From Aliisedimentitalea scapharcae (GTDB lineage Bacteria > Pseudomonadota > Alphaproteobacteria > Rhodobacterales > Rhodobacteraceae): 64,000 nucleotides of DNA. Shown here piece after piece: positions 24,958-32,833 of the stretch. The DNA lies in the NCBI RefSeq assembly GCF_045277565.1, contig NZ_CP123584.1, forward strand, positions 496,001 to 560,000, given 5' to 3'. Both the position numbers and the translations under genes were made by a program. Below the pieces are notes generated by a model. The model made no database searches. It was not told where the DNA came from and saw only the letters and a list, made by a program, of their open reading frames with translations. The stretch's first letter is position 1; each line of letters starts with the position of its first letter.

Positions 24958-25554
24958 TTGGCCCGCACAATCGCAAAGGACCACGATCAAAAGCGCACCC
25001 AAATTCTGCAATCGGCGGCCAAAGTGTTCGCCGAACAGGGGTTTGACCGCGCATCCATGACACAGCTGGCCCGAGAGTGCGGGATATCCAAGGCCAATAT
25101 CTATCACTACTACGACAGCAAGGATGCCATCCTGTATGACATCCTGGATACCTATCTGCGTGATTTGCGCGACCGGATTTGTGGGATCGACCTGGTGGGG
25201 GCGGACGCGGCAGAACGATTGCGCCGGATCGTGGCCGAAGTGCTGCGGGCCTATCAGGGGGCGGACCACGAACATCAGGTTCAGATCGGTGCCATGTCGG
25301 CGTTGCCCGAAGATCAGCAGAAACAGATGCGCGCCTATCAGCGCGATATGGTGCGGTTTCTCAGCGATGCGGTGCGCGACACCGCGCCCGAGGTGTTTGA
25401 CGGCCAGGAGGACAAGCTGCGATCGGCCACCATGTCGGTCTTTGGCATGTTGAACTGGTATTACATGTGGAACACCGGTGCGGGCACCCAGGCGCGCGAA
25501 GATTACGCGGTTCTGGTGACCAATCTGACCCTGAATGGGGTCAAGGCGCTCTGA
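24958..25554 (+). CDS. TetR/AcrR family regulator of the paa cluster (PaaR-type)
   Basis: The 198-residue repressor starts at TTG 24958, with AAGGAG seven bases upstream and only 3 bp after the paaK stop. Its N-terminal helix-turn-helix is MTQLARECGISKANIYHYY (about 34-52). Its operon membership with paaK and the ACCG/CGGT palindromes upstream of paaZ/paaG and paaJ suggest it is a PaaR-type repressor responding to phenylacetyl-CoA. The link to those sites is inference. Confidence 0.88.
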   Translation: MARTIAKDHDQKRTQILQSAAKVFAEQGFDRASMTQLARECGISKANIYHYYDSKDAILYDILDTYLRDLRDRICGIDLVGADAAERLRRIVAEVLRAYQGADHEHQVQIGAMSALPEDQQKQMRAYQRDMVRFLSDAVRDTAPEVFDGQEDKLRSATMSVFGMLNWYYMWNTGAGTQAREDYAVLVTNLTLNGVKAL

Positions 25555-25582
25555 GCGTTCGACCTTCACGATTTTGGCAAAC

Positions 25583-25614
25583 ACCACCCCAGGTCTAGGC
25601 AGGGGGTGGTTTTT
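25583..25614 (+). terminator. Intrinsic terminator after the paaG-I-K-tetR operon
   Basis: ACCACCCC (25583-25590) and GGGGTGGT (25603-25610) form a perfect 8-bp stem, followed by TTTT (25611-25614) in addition to the last stem T. It begins 28 bp after the tetR stop. Confidence 0.8.
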
Positions 25615-25648
25615 CGCGTTCACTGGCCCCTGAGAGGGAGCGCGTGTG

Positions 25649-25864
25649 ATGCAAAAACCGGAAGATTTCCAGAAGTTCTATTACACCAAGGTCGGAATGG
25701 GCGAGGCCTGTGGCTGCGCCGAGCGGGTCATTGACGTCTATGAGTTCAACCGCAAGGGCGGAGCCGTGGACCGGGTCGACGTGCCATCGCCGCGCAAACG
25801 GCGGTCCTGGAAATCTCTGGCCCGCAAATACGGTCTGCTGAGCCGCCCCAAAAGGCCGGAGTGA
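25649..25864 (+). CDS. Small conserved-looking protein, unknown function
   Basis: A 71-residue protein (MQKPEDFQKFYYTKVGMGEAC...) with a GEACGCAERV segment and a basic C-terminus (SPRKRRSWKSLARKYGLLSRPKRP). It has its own AGGGAG ribosome site; GTG 25646 is an alternative start. It follows the paa tetR terminator and converges with the PACE gene, whose stop is 2 bp away. I do not recognise the family. The two close Cys residues could bind metal. Confidence 0.6.
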   Translation: MQKPEDFQKFYYTKVGMGEACGCAERVIDVYEFNRKGGAVDRVDVPSPRKRRSWKSLARKYGLLSRPKRPE

Positions 25865-25866
25865 GA

Positions 25867-26286
25867 TCACGCAGGCCGGGGCACCGGGAACACCAGATCA
25901 TAGGTCCAGTTATAGACATAGGCATAGATCAGGAAGAACGCCGAAAACCCAAGGTCGAGGATCAGAGCCTCCCAATAGCCGATGGCCAGCCACCAGGCGG
26001 TGACAAAGATCCCAACCACCAGCATGACCGCTTCGAACAGGATGGCGTGCACCGCCCGCAGACCGGGGCCGCGCGGGGCCATGTTGCGGTATTTTTGATC
26101 CCAGAGATCGAACAGCCAATTGAACGCAAAGTTCCAGGTCATGGCTATGAGGCTGAACATCAGGCTGAGCGCCCCCATGCTGTGGACCGGGTGACCCGTG
26201 ATCCAGGCGGCACCAAAGGAGACGATGGCCAGGGCGAACAGTTCGAACAGGATGGTGTGGCGGATGCGGTCCTTGAACGTGCGCAT
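25867..26286 (-). CDS. PACE family multidrug/biguanide efflux transporter
   Basis: The 139-residue protein has four membrane helices in two repeats, each ending in the PACE (bacterial transmembrane pair) motif: MTWNFAFNWLFDLWD and AYVYNWTYDLVFP. PACE proteins such as AceI export chlorhexidine or short diamines; the physiological substrate is unknown. It is divergent from a MarR gene with two matching operators between them. Confidence 0.9.
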   Translation of the reverse strand: MRTFKDRIRHTILFELFALAIVSFGAAWITGHPVHSMGALSLMFSLIAMTWNFAFNWLFDLWDQKYRNMAPRGPGLRAVHAILFEAVMLVVGIFVTAWWLAIGYWEALILDLGFSAFFLIYAYVYNWTYDLVFPVPRPA

Positions 26287-26290
26287 GATT

Positions 26291-26349
26291 TATCTTTCTA
26301 GAAAGGTATTTCCTTCCATATAGAATTAAAGTATCTTTCTGGCAAGATA
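26291..26349. promoter_or_regulatory. Two MarR-type operators between the PACE gene and marR
   Basis: TATCTTTCTAGAAAGGTA (26291-26308) and TATCTTTCTGGCAAGATA (26332-26349) are near-palindromic 18-mers that agree at 15 positions and are 41 bp apart, about four turns. The first abuts the PACE start codon and the second lies 17 bp from the marR start. This fits a MarR repressor controlling both genes. Confidence 0.75.
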
Positions 26350-26366
26350 GAAAATGGCGGTGGAAC

Positions 26367-26876
26367 ATGACGGGAAAGCTGACGATTTCTGAAATCATGG
26401 GGCAGATTCAGCAAAATTGGCCCCGCGCGATGGGGCCGGAAACGCCTGTGATTCTGGGGGTTATTCGGTTGAATGACATCATTGCCGAAGGCACAAACCG
26501 CATTGTTGCCGACTATGGGCTGACGCAATCCAGTTTCGAAGTGTTGATGACCCTGCGGGCGCAACCCGTGCCCCGCCAGCTGACGCCCACGGGGCTGTAT
26601 CAGGCGTTGCTGATCAGTTCGGGCGGCATGACCAAGGTTCTCAAGCAGCTGGAGCAGGACGGGTTGGTGCGCCGTGTGGCCCATGAAACCGATCAGCGCA
26701 GCCGCTATGTACAGCTGACCGACGCAGGAGAGACGATGGCCGAACAGGCATTCGACGCGGTGACTGTGTTTGAAAGCGCGGTCCTGTCCAAGGCCCTGTC
26801 CCGCGACCAGATCGCCCATCTGGGGGAGACGTTATTGCAGGCGCTGGATCCGCTGGAGCGCGACCGGGGCACATAG
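26367..26876 (+). CDS. MarR family transcriptional regulator
   Basis: The 169-residue protein has a winged helix-turn-helix (TPTGLYQALLISSGGMTKVL then KQLEQDGLVRRVAHETDQRSRYVQLTDAG, whose DQRSR wing is the MarR hallmark). It probably represses the divergent PACE efflux gene through the two inverted repeats between them. The ATG at 26367 is used. Convergent with the paa gene downstream, separated by a terminator. Confidence 0.92.
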   Translation: MTGKLTISEIMGQIQQNWPRAMGPETPVILGVIRLNDIIAEGTNRIVADYGLTQSSFEVLMTLRAQPVPRQLTPTGLYQALLISSGGMTKVLKQLEQDGLVRRVAHETDQRSRYVQLTDAGETMAEQAFDAVTVFESAVLSKALSRDQIAHLGETLLQALDPLERDRGT

Positions 26877-26921
26877 AAAAAGGGCGCCCTTTTGTCTGAA
26901 AGGACGCCCCTGTTTTTGATC
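26877..26921. terminator. Bidirectional terminator between marR and the paa operon end
   Basis: AAAGGGCGCCC and GGACGCCCC with flanking T-tracts (TTTTT at 26914-26918 on the plus strand and the AAAAA at 26877-26881, read as T on the minus strand) form a stem of about 11 pairs, including one G-T wobble, around a short loop. It serves convergent genes. Confidence 0.75.
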
Positions 26922-26934
26922 GTGGATCTGCAAT

Positions 26935-27693
26935 TCAGCCTGCGGTGAGGCCCAGATTTTCCAGAATGGCCTTGGTCTCGGCCTCCCAGCGGTTTTTGAG
27001 CTCGGCGTTGCCGCTCTTGCGCAGACCGATGGCTTTCAGCGCCTCTGCCTTGGAGGAGGTTTCAGAGCCAAAGCTGGCCGCGACGCGGGGCCACCAATAG
27101 GCAACCGATGCCTGCACCGCCGCCTTGTCGCTGCTGTCCAGCAGCTTGGCGACGCCCTCTTCGGCCAGTTCGGCGTGGCGGGCTTCGATCGGGGCGATGG
27201 CGCGGAAGGCTTCGGCCAATGGCTGATAGGACACCATCGAAAATTCGGCCATCTGCACGGCCACGGCGCGGCCCATCAGCAGGTTCATCACCACGGCATC
27301 GGTCCAGCCATCCAGCGGATAGTTGAACACCGCCAGACGCATGTCGTGTTCGGACCGGGTCTGGCCAATGTCGGCGTCGCGTTCCAGTCTGGCGGTCCAC
27401 GGGTGGTGGTTGGCGTACCGTCCGGTGTCGGCACCGAATTCCCCCATGATCGACAGCACCTTGTCGGCGTTGTCGGTTTTTTCCAACACGATCTTGGCGG
27501 CGGCGATGCGTTCCTTGATCCCCGGGCCCTGGTTGATGATGTCGGCAAAGCCAGCGGCCCCGGCCAGTTCGCTGTCGACGAATGTCGCCATCAGTTTCAT
27601 CAGCTCGGCGCGATAGCGCGGTGGCACGTTGGTGGGGTTGGTCAGCACACCACCGGCGGCGAGATAGCTCTCGATGCTCATATCTTCGGCCAT
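26935..27693 (-). CDS. Additional PaaA/PaaC-like ferritin-fold protein
   Basis: A 252-residue helical protein of the phenylacetic acid catabolic (Paa_catabolic/ferritin-like) family, placed 15 bp downstream of paaE. The C-terminal half keeps the di-iron style motif EARHAEL (E170, H173). In the first half, where PaaA has KVQDEAGHG, this protein has LEKTDNADK, so the His ligand is missing. It is neither PaaA nor PaaC, both of which are present upstream. A structural or accessory role in the epoxidase is possible but unproven. It ends the operon just before the bidirectional terminator. Confidence 0.8.
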   Translation of the reverse strand: MAEDMSIESYLAAGGVLTNPTNVPPRYRAELMKLMATFVDSELAGAAGFADIINQGPGIKERIAAAKIVLEKTDNADKVLSIMGEFGADTGRYANHHPWTARLERDADIGQTRSEHDMRLAVFNYPLDGWTDAVVMNLLMGRAVAVQMAEFSMVSYQPLAEAFRAIAPIEARHAELAEEGVAKLLDSSDKAAVQASVAYWWPRVAASFGSETSSKAEALKAIGLRKSGNAELKNRWEAETKAILENLGLTAG

Positions 27694-27708
27694 GATATTT
27701 CCTTCCCC

Positions 27709-28782
27709 TTACTGATCGTAATCGACGACGACATTGTCGGTCACCGGATAGGACTGGCAGGACAGGACATAGCCCTTTTCCACCTCGTAATCCTCGAGCG
27801 CGTGGTTGGCGACCATTTCGACTTCGCCCTCCAACACCTTGCAGCGGCAGGTCGAACAGACACCGGCCTTGCAGGCATATGGCGCGTCCATCCGGTTTTC
27901 CAGTGCGGCGTCCAGAATGGTGATATCCTTGGGCATCTGGATGGTCTGGGTCGATCCGTCCAGGGTGATGGCCGCGGTGGTCTGGTTGGCGTTGCTGGCC
28001 GCGTTCTTGCTGACCACCTTGCGTTTGGCCCGGCCGGGCTGGGCGCTGGCAAACAGTTCGAATTTGATCTGGCTGTCACCCAGGCCTGCGGTGCGCAGCG
28101 CGGCGGCAATGCCCAGCATCATCGGTTCGGGACCACAGATGAACGCGGTATCGACGTTCTGGATGTCGATCCAATGTTCAAACAGCTGGGCGCATTTTTC
28201 TTCGGTCACCAGGCCGGTGAACAGGTCGATGTCCTGTGCGTCCGATTCCAGGATGTGGATCACGTTCAGGCGACCCATATAGAGGTTCTTGAGATCCTCC
28301 AGTTCCTCGCGGAACATGATCGTGTTCACGCCCTTGTTGGCGTAAACCAGCGTAAAGCGCGCATCGGGTTCGGTCGACAGGGTGGTTTTCAGGATCGACA
28401 GAACCGGGGTGATGCCCGATCCACCGGCAAAGCCCAGATACTGTTTTTCCGTACCTGCATCGAGCGCGGTGAAAAAGCTGCCCATGGGGGGCATCGCCTG
28501 AAGGGTTTCACCGACTTTGAGCTCTTCGTTGGCCCAGGTCGAAAAGGCACCGCCATCGACACGTTTAATGCCGACCTGCAGGATACCTTCGTCTTTGCCC
28601 GCGCAGATCGAATAGGACCGGCGCAGTTCCTCGCCGTCAAAATCGCGGCGGAAGGTCAGGTACTGACCTTGGGTGAAATCGAATTCTTCGGCTGCGCCGT
28701 TCACCGGCTTCAGCGTGACCACGACAGCGTCGCGGATGGTTTTGTGGATGTCTGTGACTTCCAGATCGTGAAAGCGCGCCAT
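27709..28782 (-). CDS. paaE: Phenylacetyl-CoA epoxidase reductase PaaE
   Basis: PaaE passes electrons from NADPH to the PaaAC oxygenase. The 357-residue protein has an FAD-binding RRSYSICAG motif, NAD(P) segment GFAGGSGITPVLSILK, FICGPEPMM, and a C-terminal plant-type [2Fe-2S] ferredoxin domain with CKAGVCSTCRCKVLEG and a distant Cys in VLSCQSYP. ATG 28782 follows AGGAGGAG; the in-frame ATG at 28815 is rejected. Confidence 0.94.
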   Translation of the reverse strand: MARFHDLEVTDIHKTIRDAVVVTLKPVNGAAEEFDFTQGQYLTFRRDFDGEELRRSYSICAGKDEGILQVGIKRVDGGAFSTWANEELKVGETLQAMPPMGSFFTALDAGTEKQYLGFAGGSGITPVLSILKTTLSTEPDARFTLVYANKGVNTIMFREELEDLKNLYMGRLNVIHILESDAQDIDLFTGLVTEEKCAQLFEHWIDIQNVDTAFICGPEPMMLGIAAALRTAGLGDSQIKFELFASAQPGRAKRKVVSKNAASNANQTTAAITLDGSTQTIQMPKDITILDAALENRMDAPYACKAGVCSTCRCKVLEGEVEMVANHALEDYEVEKGYVLSCQSYPVTDNVVVDYDQ

Positions 28783-28805
28783 CGGCAGTCTCCTCCTGTG
28801 CGGGC

Positions 28806-29267
28806 TTAGATGCACTTGAAATAATCAAAGGGTTCCAGGCAGTCCCGGCAGCGCCATTGCGCCTTGCACGGGGTCGAGCCGAATTGGCTCAGTTTTTCCA
28901 GATGGGTGCCGCCGCAATGGGGGCAGCGGCTGGGTCCGCCTGCGGGTTGCGGGGGGGCGATGCCGTATTCTTCGAGCTTCGCCCGTCCCTTGTCGCTGAG
29001 CCAGTCGGTGGTCCAGGGCGGGGAAAGCTGGCGTTTGAGTTCCAGTTTCTCGATCCCGTGGCCGCGCAGGGCAGTTTCGATATCCATGTTGATGATCGAT
29101 GTGGCGGGACAACCGGAGTAGGTCGGGGTGACGTTCACGATCAACGTGTCGTCGGCCCAGGCCACATCGCGGATGATGCCCAGATCCACAAGAGAGATCA
29201 CAGGGATTTCGGGGTCAGGAACGGAGTCGAGCCATTCCCAAACCTGGTTCACGCTAGGCTGTGTCAT
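28806..29267 (-). CDS. paaD: Phenylacetyl-CoA epoxidase maturation protein PaaD
   Basis: PaaD is a MIP18/SufT-like factor needed for epoxidase activity, probably in Fe-S or di-iron assembly. The 153-residue protein has the family core VPDPEIPVISLVDLGIIRDV and YSGCPATSIINMDIETAL. A C-terminal zinc-ribbon-like region follows (CPHCGGTHLEKLSQ, CKAQWRCRDCLEPF). It precedes paaE and follows paaC, from which it is separated by 110 bp containing a structured repeat. Confidence 0.93.
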   Translation of the reverse strand: MTQPSVNQVWEWLDSVPDPEIPVISLVDLGIIRDVAWADDTLIVNVTPTYSGCPATSIINMDIETALRGHGIEKLELKRQLSPPWTTDWLSDKGRAKLEEYGIAPPQPAGGPSRCPHCGGTHLEKLSQFGSTPCKAQWRCRDCLEPFDYFKCI

Positions 29268-29301
29268 GTCGTTTGCCGTTCCATATGTTGACGGCGGCTT
29301 T

Positions 29302-29366
29302 CGGGCGGGTGCCGGAATTTTTGAAAAATTCCGATCCGATTTCTTTCAAAGAAATCGGTCCGCCCG
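29302..29366 (-). repeat. Three-way-junction inverted-repeat structure between paaC and paaD
   Basis: An outer stem CGGGCGG (29302-29308) with CCGCCCG (29360-29366) encloses two perfect palindromic stems. The first is CGGAATTTTT (29313-29322) with AAAAATTCCG (29324-29333). The second is CCGATTTCTTT (29336-29346) with AAAGAAATCGG (29348-29358). It sits inside the paa operon, which otherwise has very small gaps. No T-run follows on the transcript strand. Confidence 0.75.
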
Positions 29367-29377
29367 GAAAGAACCGT

Positions 29378-30151
29378 TTACCATTTGCACCCGGGATAGG
29401 CACGTTGCAGCCATTGCATCTGGGTCAACAGATGCCCCAGGTGTTCGGTGTGCATACGCCCGTCGCGACCACCGGAATGCGCCCATTTGCTGGACGGAAT
29501 GGTCAGCGTCGCGTCGGTCAGAACCCGACCGACCAGCGCATCGAATTCGTCGCGCAGACCGGATGGATCTGGGGCGATCCCTGCGGCGGCCATTTCGGAA
29601 TCTGCCGCGTCGCAGGCGAACATTTCACCGACATAGGGCCACAGGTAGTCCAGCGCGTCCTGCATCCGGGCGTGGCTCTCTTCGGTGCCGTCCCCCAGAC
29701 CAACCACCGTGTCGCCGGAGCGTTCCAGGTGATAGGCGGCTTCCTTGCTGGCCTTGGCCGCAATTTCGGCCACGCGGGCGTCGGATGATTTGATCAGGCG
29801 TCCCAGGATGATCGAATGCCAGGCGTCAAACAGGAACTGGCGCATCATGGTGCGGCCGAAATCGCCATTGGGCACTTCGGTCAGCAGCACGTTGCGGAAA
29901 TCCCAAGCGTCGCGCAGGAACGCCAGATCATCGGCGCTTTTGCCTTCACCCTGAACCTCGCCAGCGAGGCCCAGCCACATCTGGGTCTGACCGATCAGAT
30001 CCAGCGCAGTGTTGGCCAGCGCGATGTCCTCTTCGAGGATCGGGGAATGCCCGCACCATTCGCTGACGCGGTGGCCGAGGATCAGGGTGTTGTCCCCCAT
30101 CCGCAGCAGGAATTGCAGGAGTGCGTCTTCCTTGGTGATCGTGGCGGTCAT
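29378..30151 (-). CDS. paaC: Phenylacetyl-CoA epoxidase structural subunit PaaC
   Basis: PaaC is the non-catalytic ferritin-fold partner that forms the PaaAC core. The 257-residue protein starts MTATITKEDALLQFLLRMGDN and contains the helices typical of the family (LGHRVSEWCGHSPILEEDIA, AAKASKEAAYHLERSGD). It shares its start ATG region with the paaB stop (1-bp overlap at 30151), so translation is probably coupled. Confidence 0.94.
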   Translation of the reverse strand: MTATITKEDALLQFLLRMGDNTLILGHRVSEWCGHSPILEEDIALANTALDLIGQTQMWLGLAGEVQGEGKSADDLAFLRDAWDFRNVLLTEVPNGDFGRTMMRQFLFDAWHSIILGRLIKSSDARVAEIAAKASKEAAYHLERSGDTVVGLGDGTEESHARMQDALDYLWPYVGEMFACDAADSEMAAAGIAPDPSGLRDEFDALVGRVLTDATLTIPSSKWAHSGGRDGRMHTEHLGHLLTQMQWLQRAYPGCKW

Positions 30152-30435
30152 TACATGTGCCCCACTTCTTCGGGGATATCAAAGAACGTCGGGTGACGAT
30201 AAACCTTTGATTCCGATGGTTCGAACAGCGGGCCCTTGTCGCCCGGTGCGGTGGCGGCGATGTGGCGGGCTTCGACCACCCAGATCGACACGCCCTCATT
30301 CCGGCGGGTGTATACGTCACGGGCGTTTTTGATCGCCATTTCCGCGTCAGGTGCGTGCAGGCTGCCGACGTGGCGGTGGCTCATCCCGTGCTGACCACGG
30401 ATGAAAACTTCCCAGAGAGGCCATTCATTTTTCAT
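30151..30435 (-). CDS. paaB: Phenylacetyl-CoA epoxidase subunit PaaB
   Basis: The 94-residue protein begins MKNEWPLWEVFIRGQHGMSH and contains SLHAPDAEMAIKNARDVYTR and SIWVVEARHI, all typical of PaaB, the small subunit that bridges PaaAC dimers. The long open frame upstream of ATG 30435 is the antisense-phase read-through of paaA and is rejected. It is 25 bp after paaA. Confidence 0.94.
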   Translation of the reverse strand: MKNEWPLWEVFIRGQHGMSHRHVGSLHAPDAEMAIKNARDVYTRRNEGVSIWVVEARHIAATAPGDKGPLFEPSESKVYRHPTFFDIPEEVGHM

Positions 30436-30460
30436 TGCTAGGATCCTCCTCGCTAGCGAA

Positions 30461-31453
30461 TTATTCGGCTGCCACTTTGGCAGATGCTTTCTTGCGGGCG
30501 TGGGCCAACAGGCCGTCACGGACCCATTCACCGTCGTCCCAGGCCTTTTTGCGGGCGCTGAGGCGGTCGACATTACAGGGGCCGTTGCCGCGGATGACGT
30601 CCATGAATTCGTCCCAATCGGGATCACCGAAGTCATAGTGGCCGCGCTCTTCGTTCCATTTGATCGCCGGGTCCGGCAGGTCGAGACCCAGGTATTCGAT
30701 CTGTGGGATGGTCTGATCGACAAATTGCTGGCGCAGTTCGTCGTTGGATTTGACCTTGATCTTCCACGCCATCGACTGTTCCGAATGGGTGCTGTCGCTG
30801 TCGTGGGGGCCGAACATCATCATTGCCGGGAACCACAGACGGTTCAGCGCGTCCTGGGCCATTTTCTTTTGCTCGGGCGAGCCAAAGGCCATCTGCATGA
30901 TCGCGTGATAGCCCTGACGCGCGTGGAAGCTTTCTTCCTTGCAGATCCGGATCATGGCACGGGAATAGGGACCATAAGAGGTGCGTTGCAGCGCCACCTG
31001 ATTGACGATGGCGGCGCCATCAACCAGCCAACCCACCGCGCCGATATCGGCCCAGTTCAGGGTCGGATAGTTGAAGATCGACGAATATTTCATCCGCCCT
31101 TCGTGCAGCAGCCGGACCAGTTCGTCGCGGGTTTCGCCCAGCGTTTCGGCCGAAGAGTAGAGATACAGCCCGTGGCCTGCTTCGTCCTGAACCTTGGCCA
31201 GCAGGATTGCCTTGCGCTCCAGCGTGGGGGCGCGGGTAATCCAGTTGCCTTCGGGCAGCTGACCGACGACTTCGGAGTGGGCATGCTGGCCCATCTGGCG
31301 GATCAGCGTGGCGCGATAGTCATCCGGCATCCAGTCGCGGGGTTCGATTTTGATGTCATTGTCGATCTTGTCCTGGAACGCGCGTTCCTGTTCGCTCATC
31401 TCTTCGCGGGACTTGATCCCCGAGCGAGCTGTTTTGATCATCTGTGCATACAT
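30461..31453 (-). CDS. paaA: Phenylacetyl-CoA epoxidase catalytic subunit PaaA
   Basis: PaaA carries the di-iron centre that epoxidises the aromatic ring of phenylacetyl-CoA. The 330-residue protein has the ligand motifs KVQDEAGHG and CKEESFHARQ, plus the substrate-binding region typical of the family (SDSTHSEQSMAWKIK). ATG 31453 has GGAGGAG upstream. Genes follow in the order A-B-C-D-E. Confidence 0.95.
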   Translation of the reverse strand: MYAQMIKTARSGIKSREEMSEQERAFQDKIDNDIKIEPRDWMPDDYRATLIRQMGQHAHSEVVGQLPEGNWITRAPTLERKAILLAKVQDEAGHGLYLYSSAETLGETRDELVRLLHEGRMKYSSIFNYPTLNWADIGAVGWLVDGAAIVNQVALQRTSYGPYSRAMIRICKEESFHARQGYHAIMQMAFGSPEQKKMAQDALNRLWFPAMMMFGPHDSDSTHSEQSMAWKIKVKSNDELRQQFVDQTIPQIEYLGLDLPDPAIKWNEERGHYDFGDPDWDEFMDVIRGNGPCNVDRLSARKKAWDDGEWVRDGLLAHARKKASAKVAAE

Positions 31454-31525
31454 CTGCGGGCTCCTCCAAACTCTTCTGTCGCGCAACGGGGTCCAAAAAC
31501 CGGGTCCCCTGTTTTGGGTTGCGCC

Positions 31526-32728
31526 TTAAACACGTTCCAGGATCAGGGCGGCACCCTGACCAACTCCGACACACATGGTGCACAGCGCATAGCGCCCACC
31601 GGTGCGTTTCAACTGATAGGCGGCGGTCAGCACCAACCGTGCCCCCGACATGCCCAGCGGATGACCCAGCGCGATGGCACCGCCGTTGGGGTTCACATGG
31701 GCGGCATCATCGGCCACGCCCAATTCGCGCAGCGTTGCCAGCCCTTGCGAGGCAAAGGCTTCGTTCAATTCTATCACATCCATCTGTTCAATGCTCAGAC
31801 CGGCGCGGGCCAGCACCTTGCGGGTGGCAGGAACCGGGCCGATGCCCATCACGCGTGGCGCAACACCGGCCACCGACATGCCGACAATGCGGGCCATCGG
31901 GGTCAGGCCGTTTTTGGCAGCGGCGGATTCGTTGGCCATCAGGATGGCGGCGGCCCCGTCGTTGACGCCGGAGGCGTTGCCTGCGGTCACTGTCTTGTCC
32001 GGGCCATTGACGCCCTTGAGACCGGACAGCTTTTCCGCCGATGTGCCCGGGCGCGGGTGTTCATCGGTGTCGACCACGACTGCATCGCCTTTGCGCTGGG
32101 GGATGGTCACCGGCGTGATTTCATCGGCAAAGATCCCGGCCTCATGCGCGGCGGCCCAGCGGGCCTGGGAATTGGCAGCAAAGGCATCCTGATCGGCGCG
32201 GTTGATGTTATAGTCTTCGGCCACGTTGTCGGCGGTCTGCGGCATTGAATCCGTGCCGTACATGTCGTGCATCTTCTTGTTCACAAAACGCCAGCCAATG
32301 GTGGTGTCGTAAACGGCATTGGCGCGGGTAAAGGCGTTGGTGGCCTTGGGCATGACGAACGGGGCGCGGCTCATGCTTTCGACACCGCCTGCGATGGCGA
32401 TGTCATAATCCCCGGCCTTGATCCCGCGGGACACCATGCCGACCGCGTCCATGCCGGAGGCACACAGGCGGTTCACCGTGGTGCCGGGAACCTCGATTGG
32501 CAGACCGGCCAGCAGGGCGGCCATGCGCGCCACATTGCGGTTGCTTTCGCCCGCCTGGTTGGCATCGCCATAGATCACATCATCCAGGCTGGCCCAATCC
32601 ACCTGGGGGTTGCGGGCCTTGAGCGCAGCAATGGGAAGTGCTGCCAGATCGTCGGTACGGATTGAGGACAGGGCGCCGCCATAGCGTCCGATCGGGGTCC
32701 GTGTCGCATCGCAGATGAATGCATCCAT
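31526..32728 (-). CDS. paaJ: 3-oxoadipyl-CoA / 3-oxo-5,6-dehydrosuberyl-CoA thiolase PaaJ
   Basis: A 400-residue thiolase that performs the two beta-ketothiolase steps of the pathway. The acylating Cys is in NRLCASGMDAVG, the His in GGAIALGHPLG and the second Cys in CTMCVGVGQGAA. It is the first gene of the minus-strand operon and has AAGGAGA before ATG 32728. paaF and paaH-type enzymes are not adjacent; other hydratase and dehydrogenase genes in the window may supply those steps. Confidence 0.93.
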   Translation of the reverse strand: MDAFICDATRTPIGRYGGALSSIRTDDLAALPIAALKARNPQVDWASLDDVIYGDANQAGESNRNVARMAALLAGLPIEVPGTTVNRLCASGMDAVGMVSRGIKAGDYDIAIAGGVESMSRAPFVMPKATNAFTRANAVYDTTIGWRFVNKKMHDMYGTDSMPQTADNVAEDYNINRADQDAFAANSQARWAAAHEAGIFADEITPVTIPQRKGDAVVVDTDEHPRPGTSAEKLSGLKGVNGPDKTVTAGNASGVNDGAAAILMANESAAAKNGLTPMARIVGMSVAGVAPRVMGIGPVPATRKVLARAGLSIEQMDVIELNEAFASQGLATLRELGVADDAAHVNPNGGAIALGHPLGMSGARLVLTAAYQLKRTGGRYALCTMCVGVGQGAALILERV

Positions 32729-32789
32729 GGTGTTCGCGTCTCCTTGGCTTGGTCGGCACATGTCCGACGGCGGCTTTGCCGGTTAATAG

Positions 32790-32833
32790 CCGACCGCTTA
32801 GTCGGTGATAGGGGTGAAAATGATTCGTGGCAA
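32790..32833 (-). promoter_or_regulatory. paaJABCDE promoter with overlapping operator
   Basis: On the minus strand, TTGCCA (32828-32833) and TATCAC (32805-32810) are separated by 17 bases. Immediately downstream, and touching the -10 box, lies an inverted repeat, CCGAC (32790-32794) and GTCGG (32801-32805) on the plus strand, within CGACCGCTTAGTCGG. A repressor here would cover the transcription start. The same CGACCG-n4-GTCGG pattern occurs at 54837-54851. The gap 32729-33073 has no gene. Confidence 0.65.

Noticed and set aside
23932..25623. 563-codon open frame on the minus strand
   Set aside because: It is antisense to paaK and the TetR gene, which carry clear motifs; the antisense product is low-complexity His/Arg/Gln-rich.
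27175..28809. 544-codon open frame on the plus strand
   Set aside because: It lies antisense to the paaE and PaaA/C-like genes; high G+C makes long antisense frames common and it has no ribosome site or motifs.
30401..32248. 615-codon open frame on the plus strand
   Set aside because: It is antisense to paaA and paaJ and has no family features.
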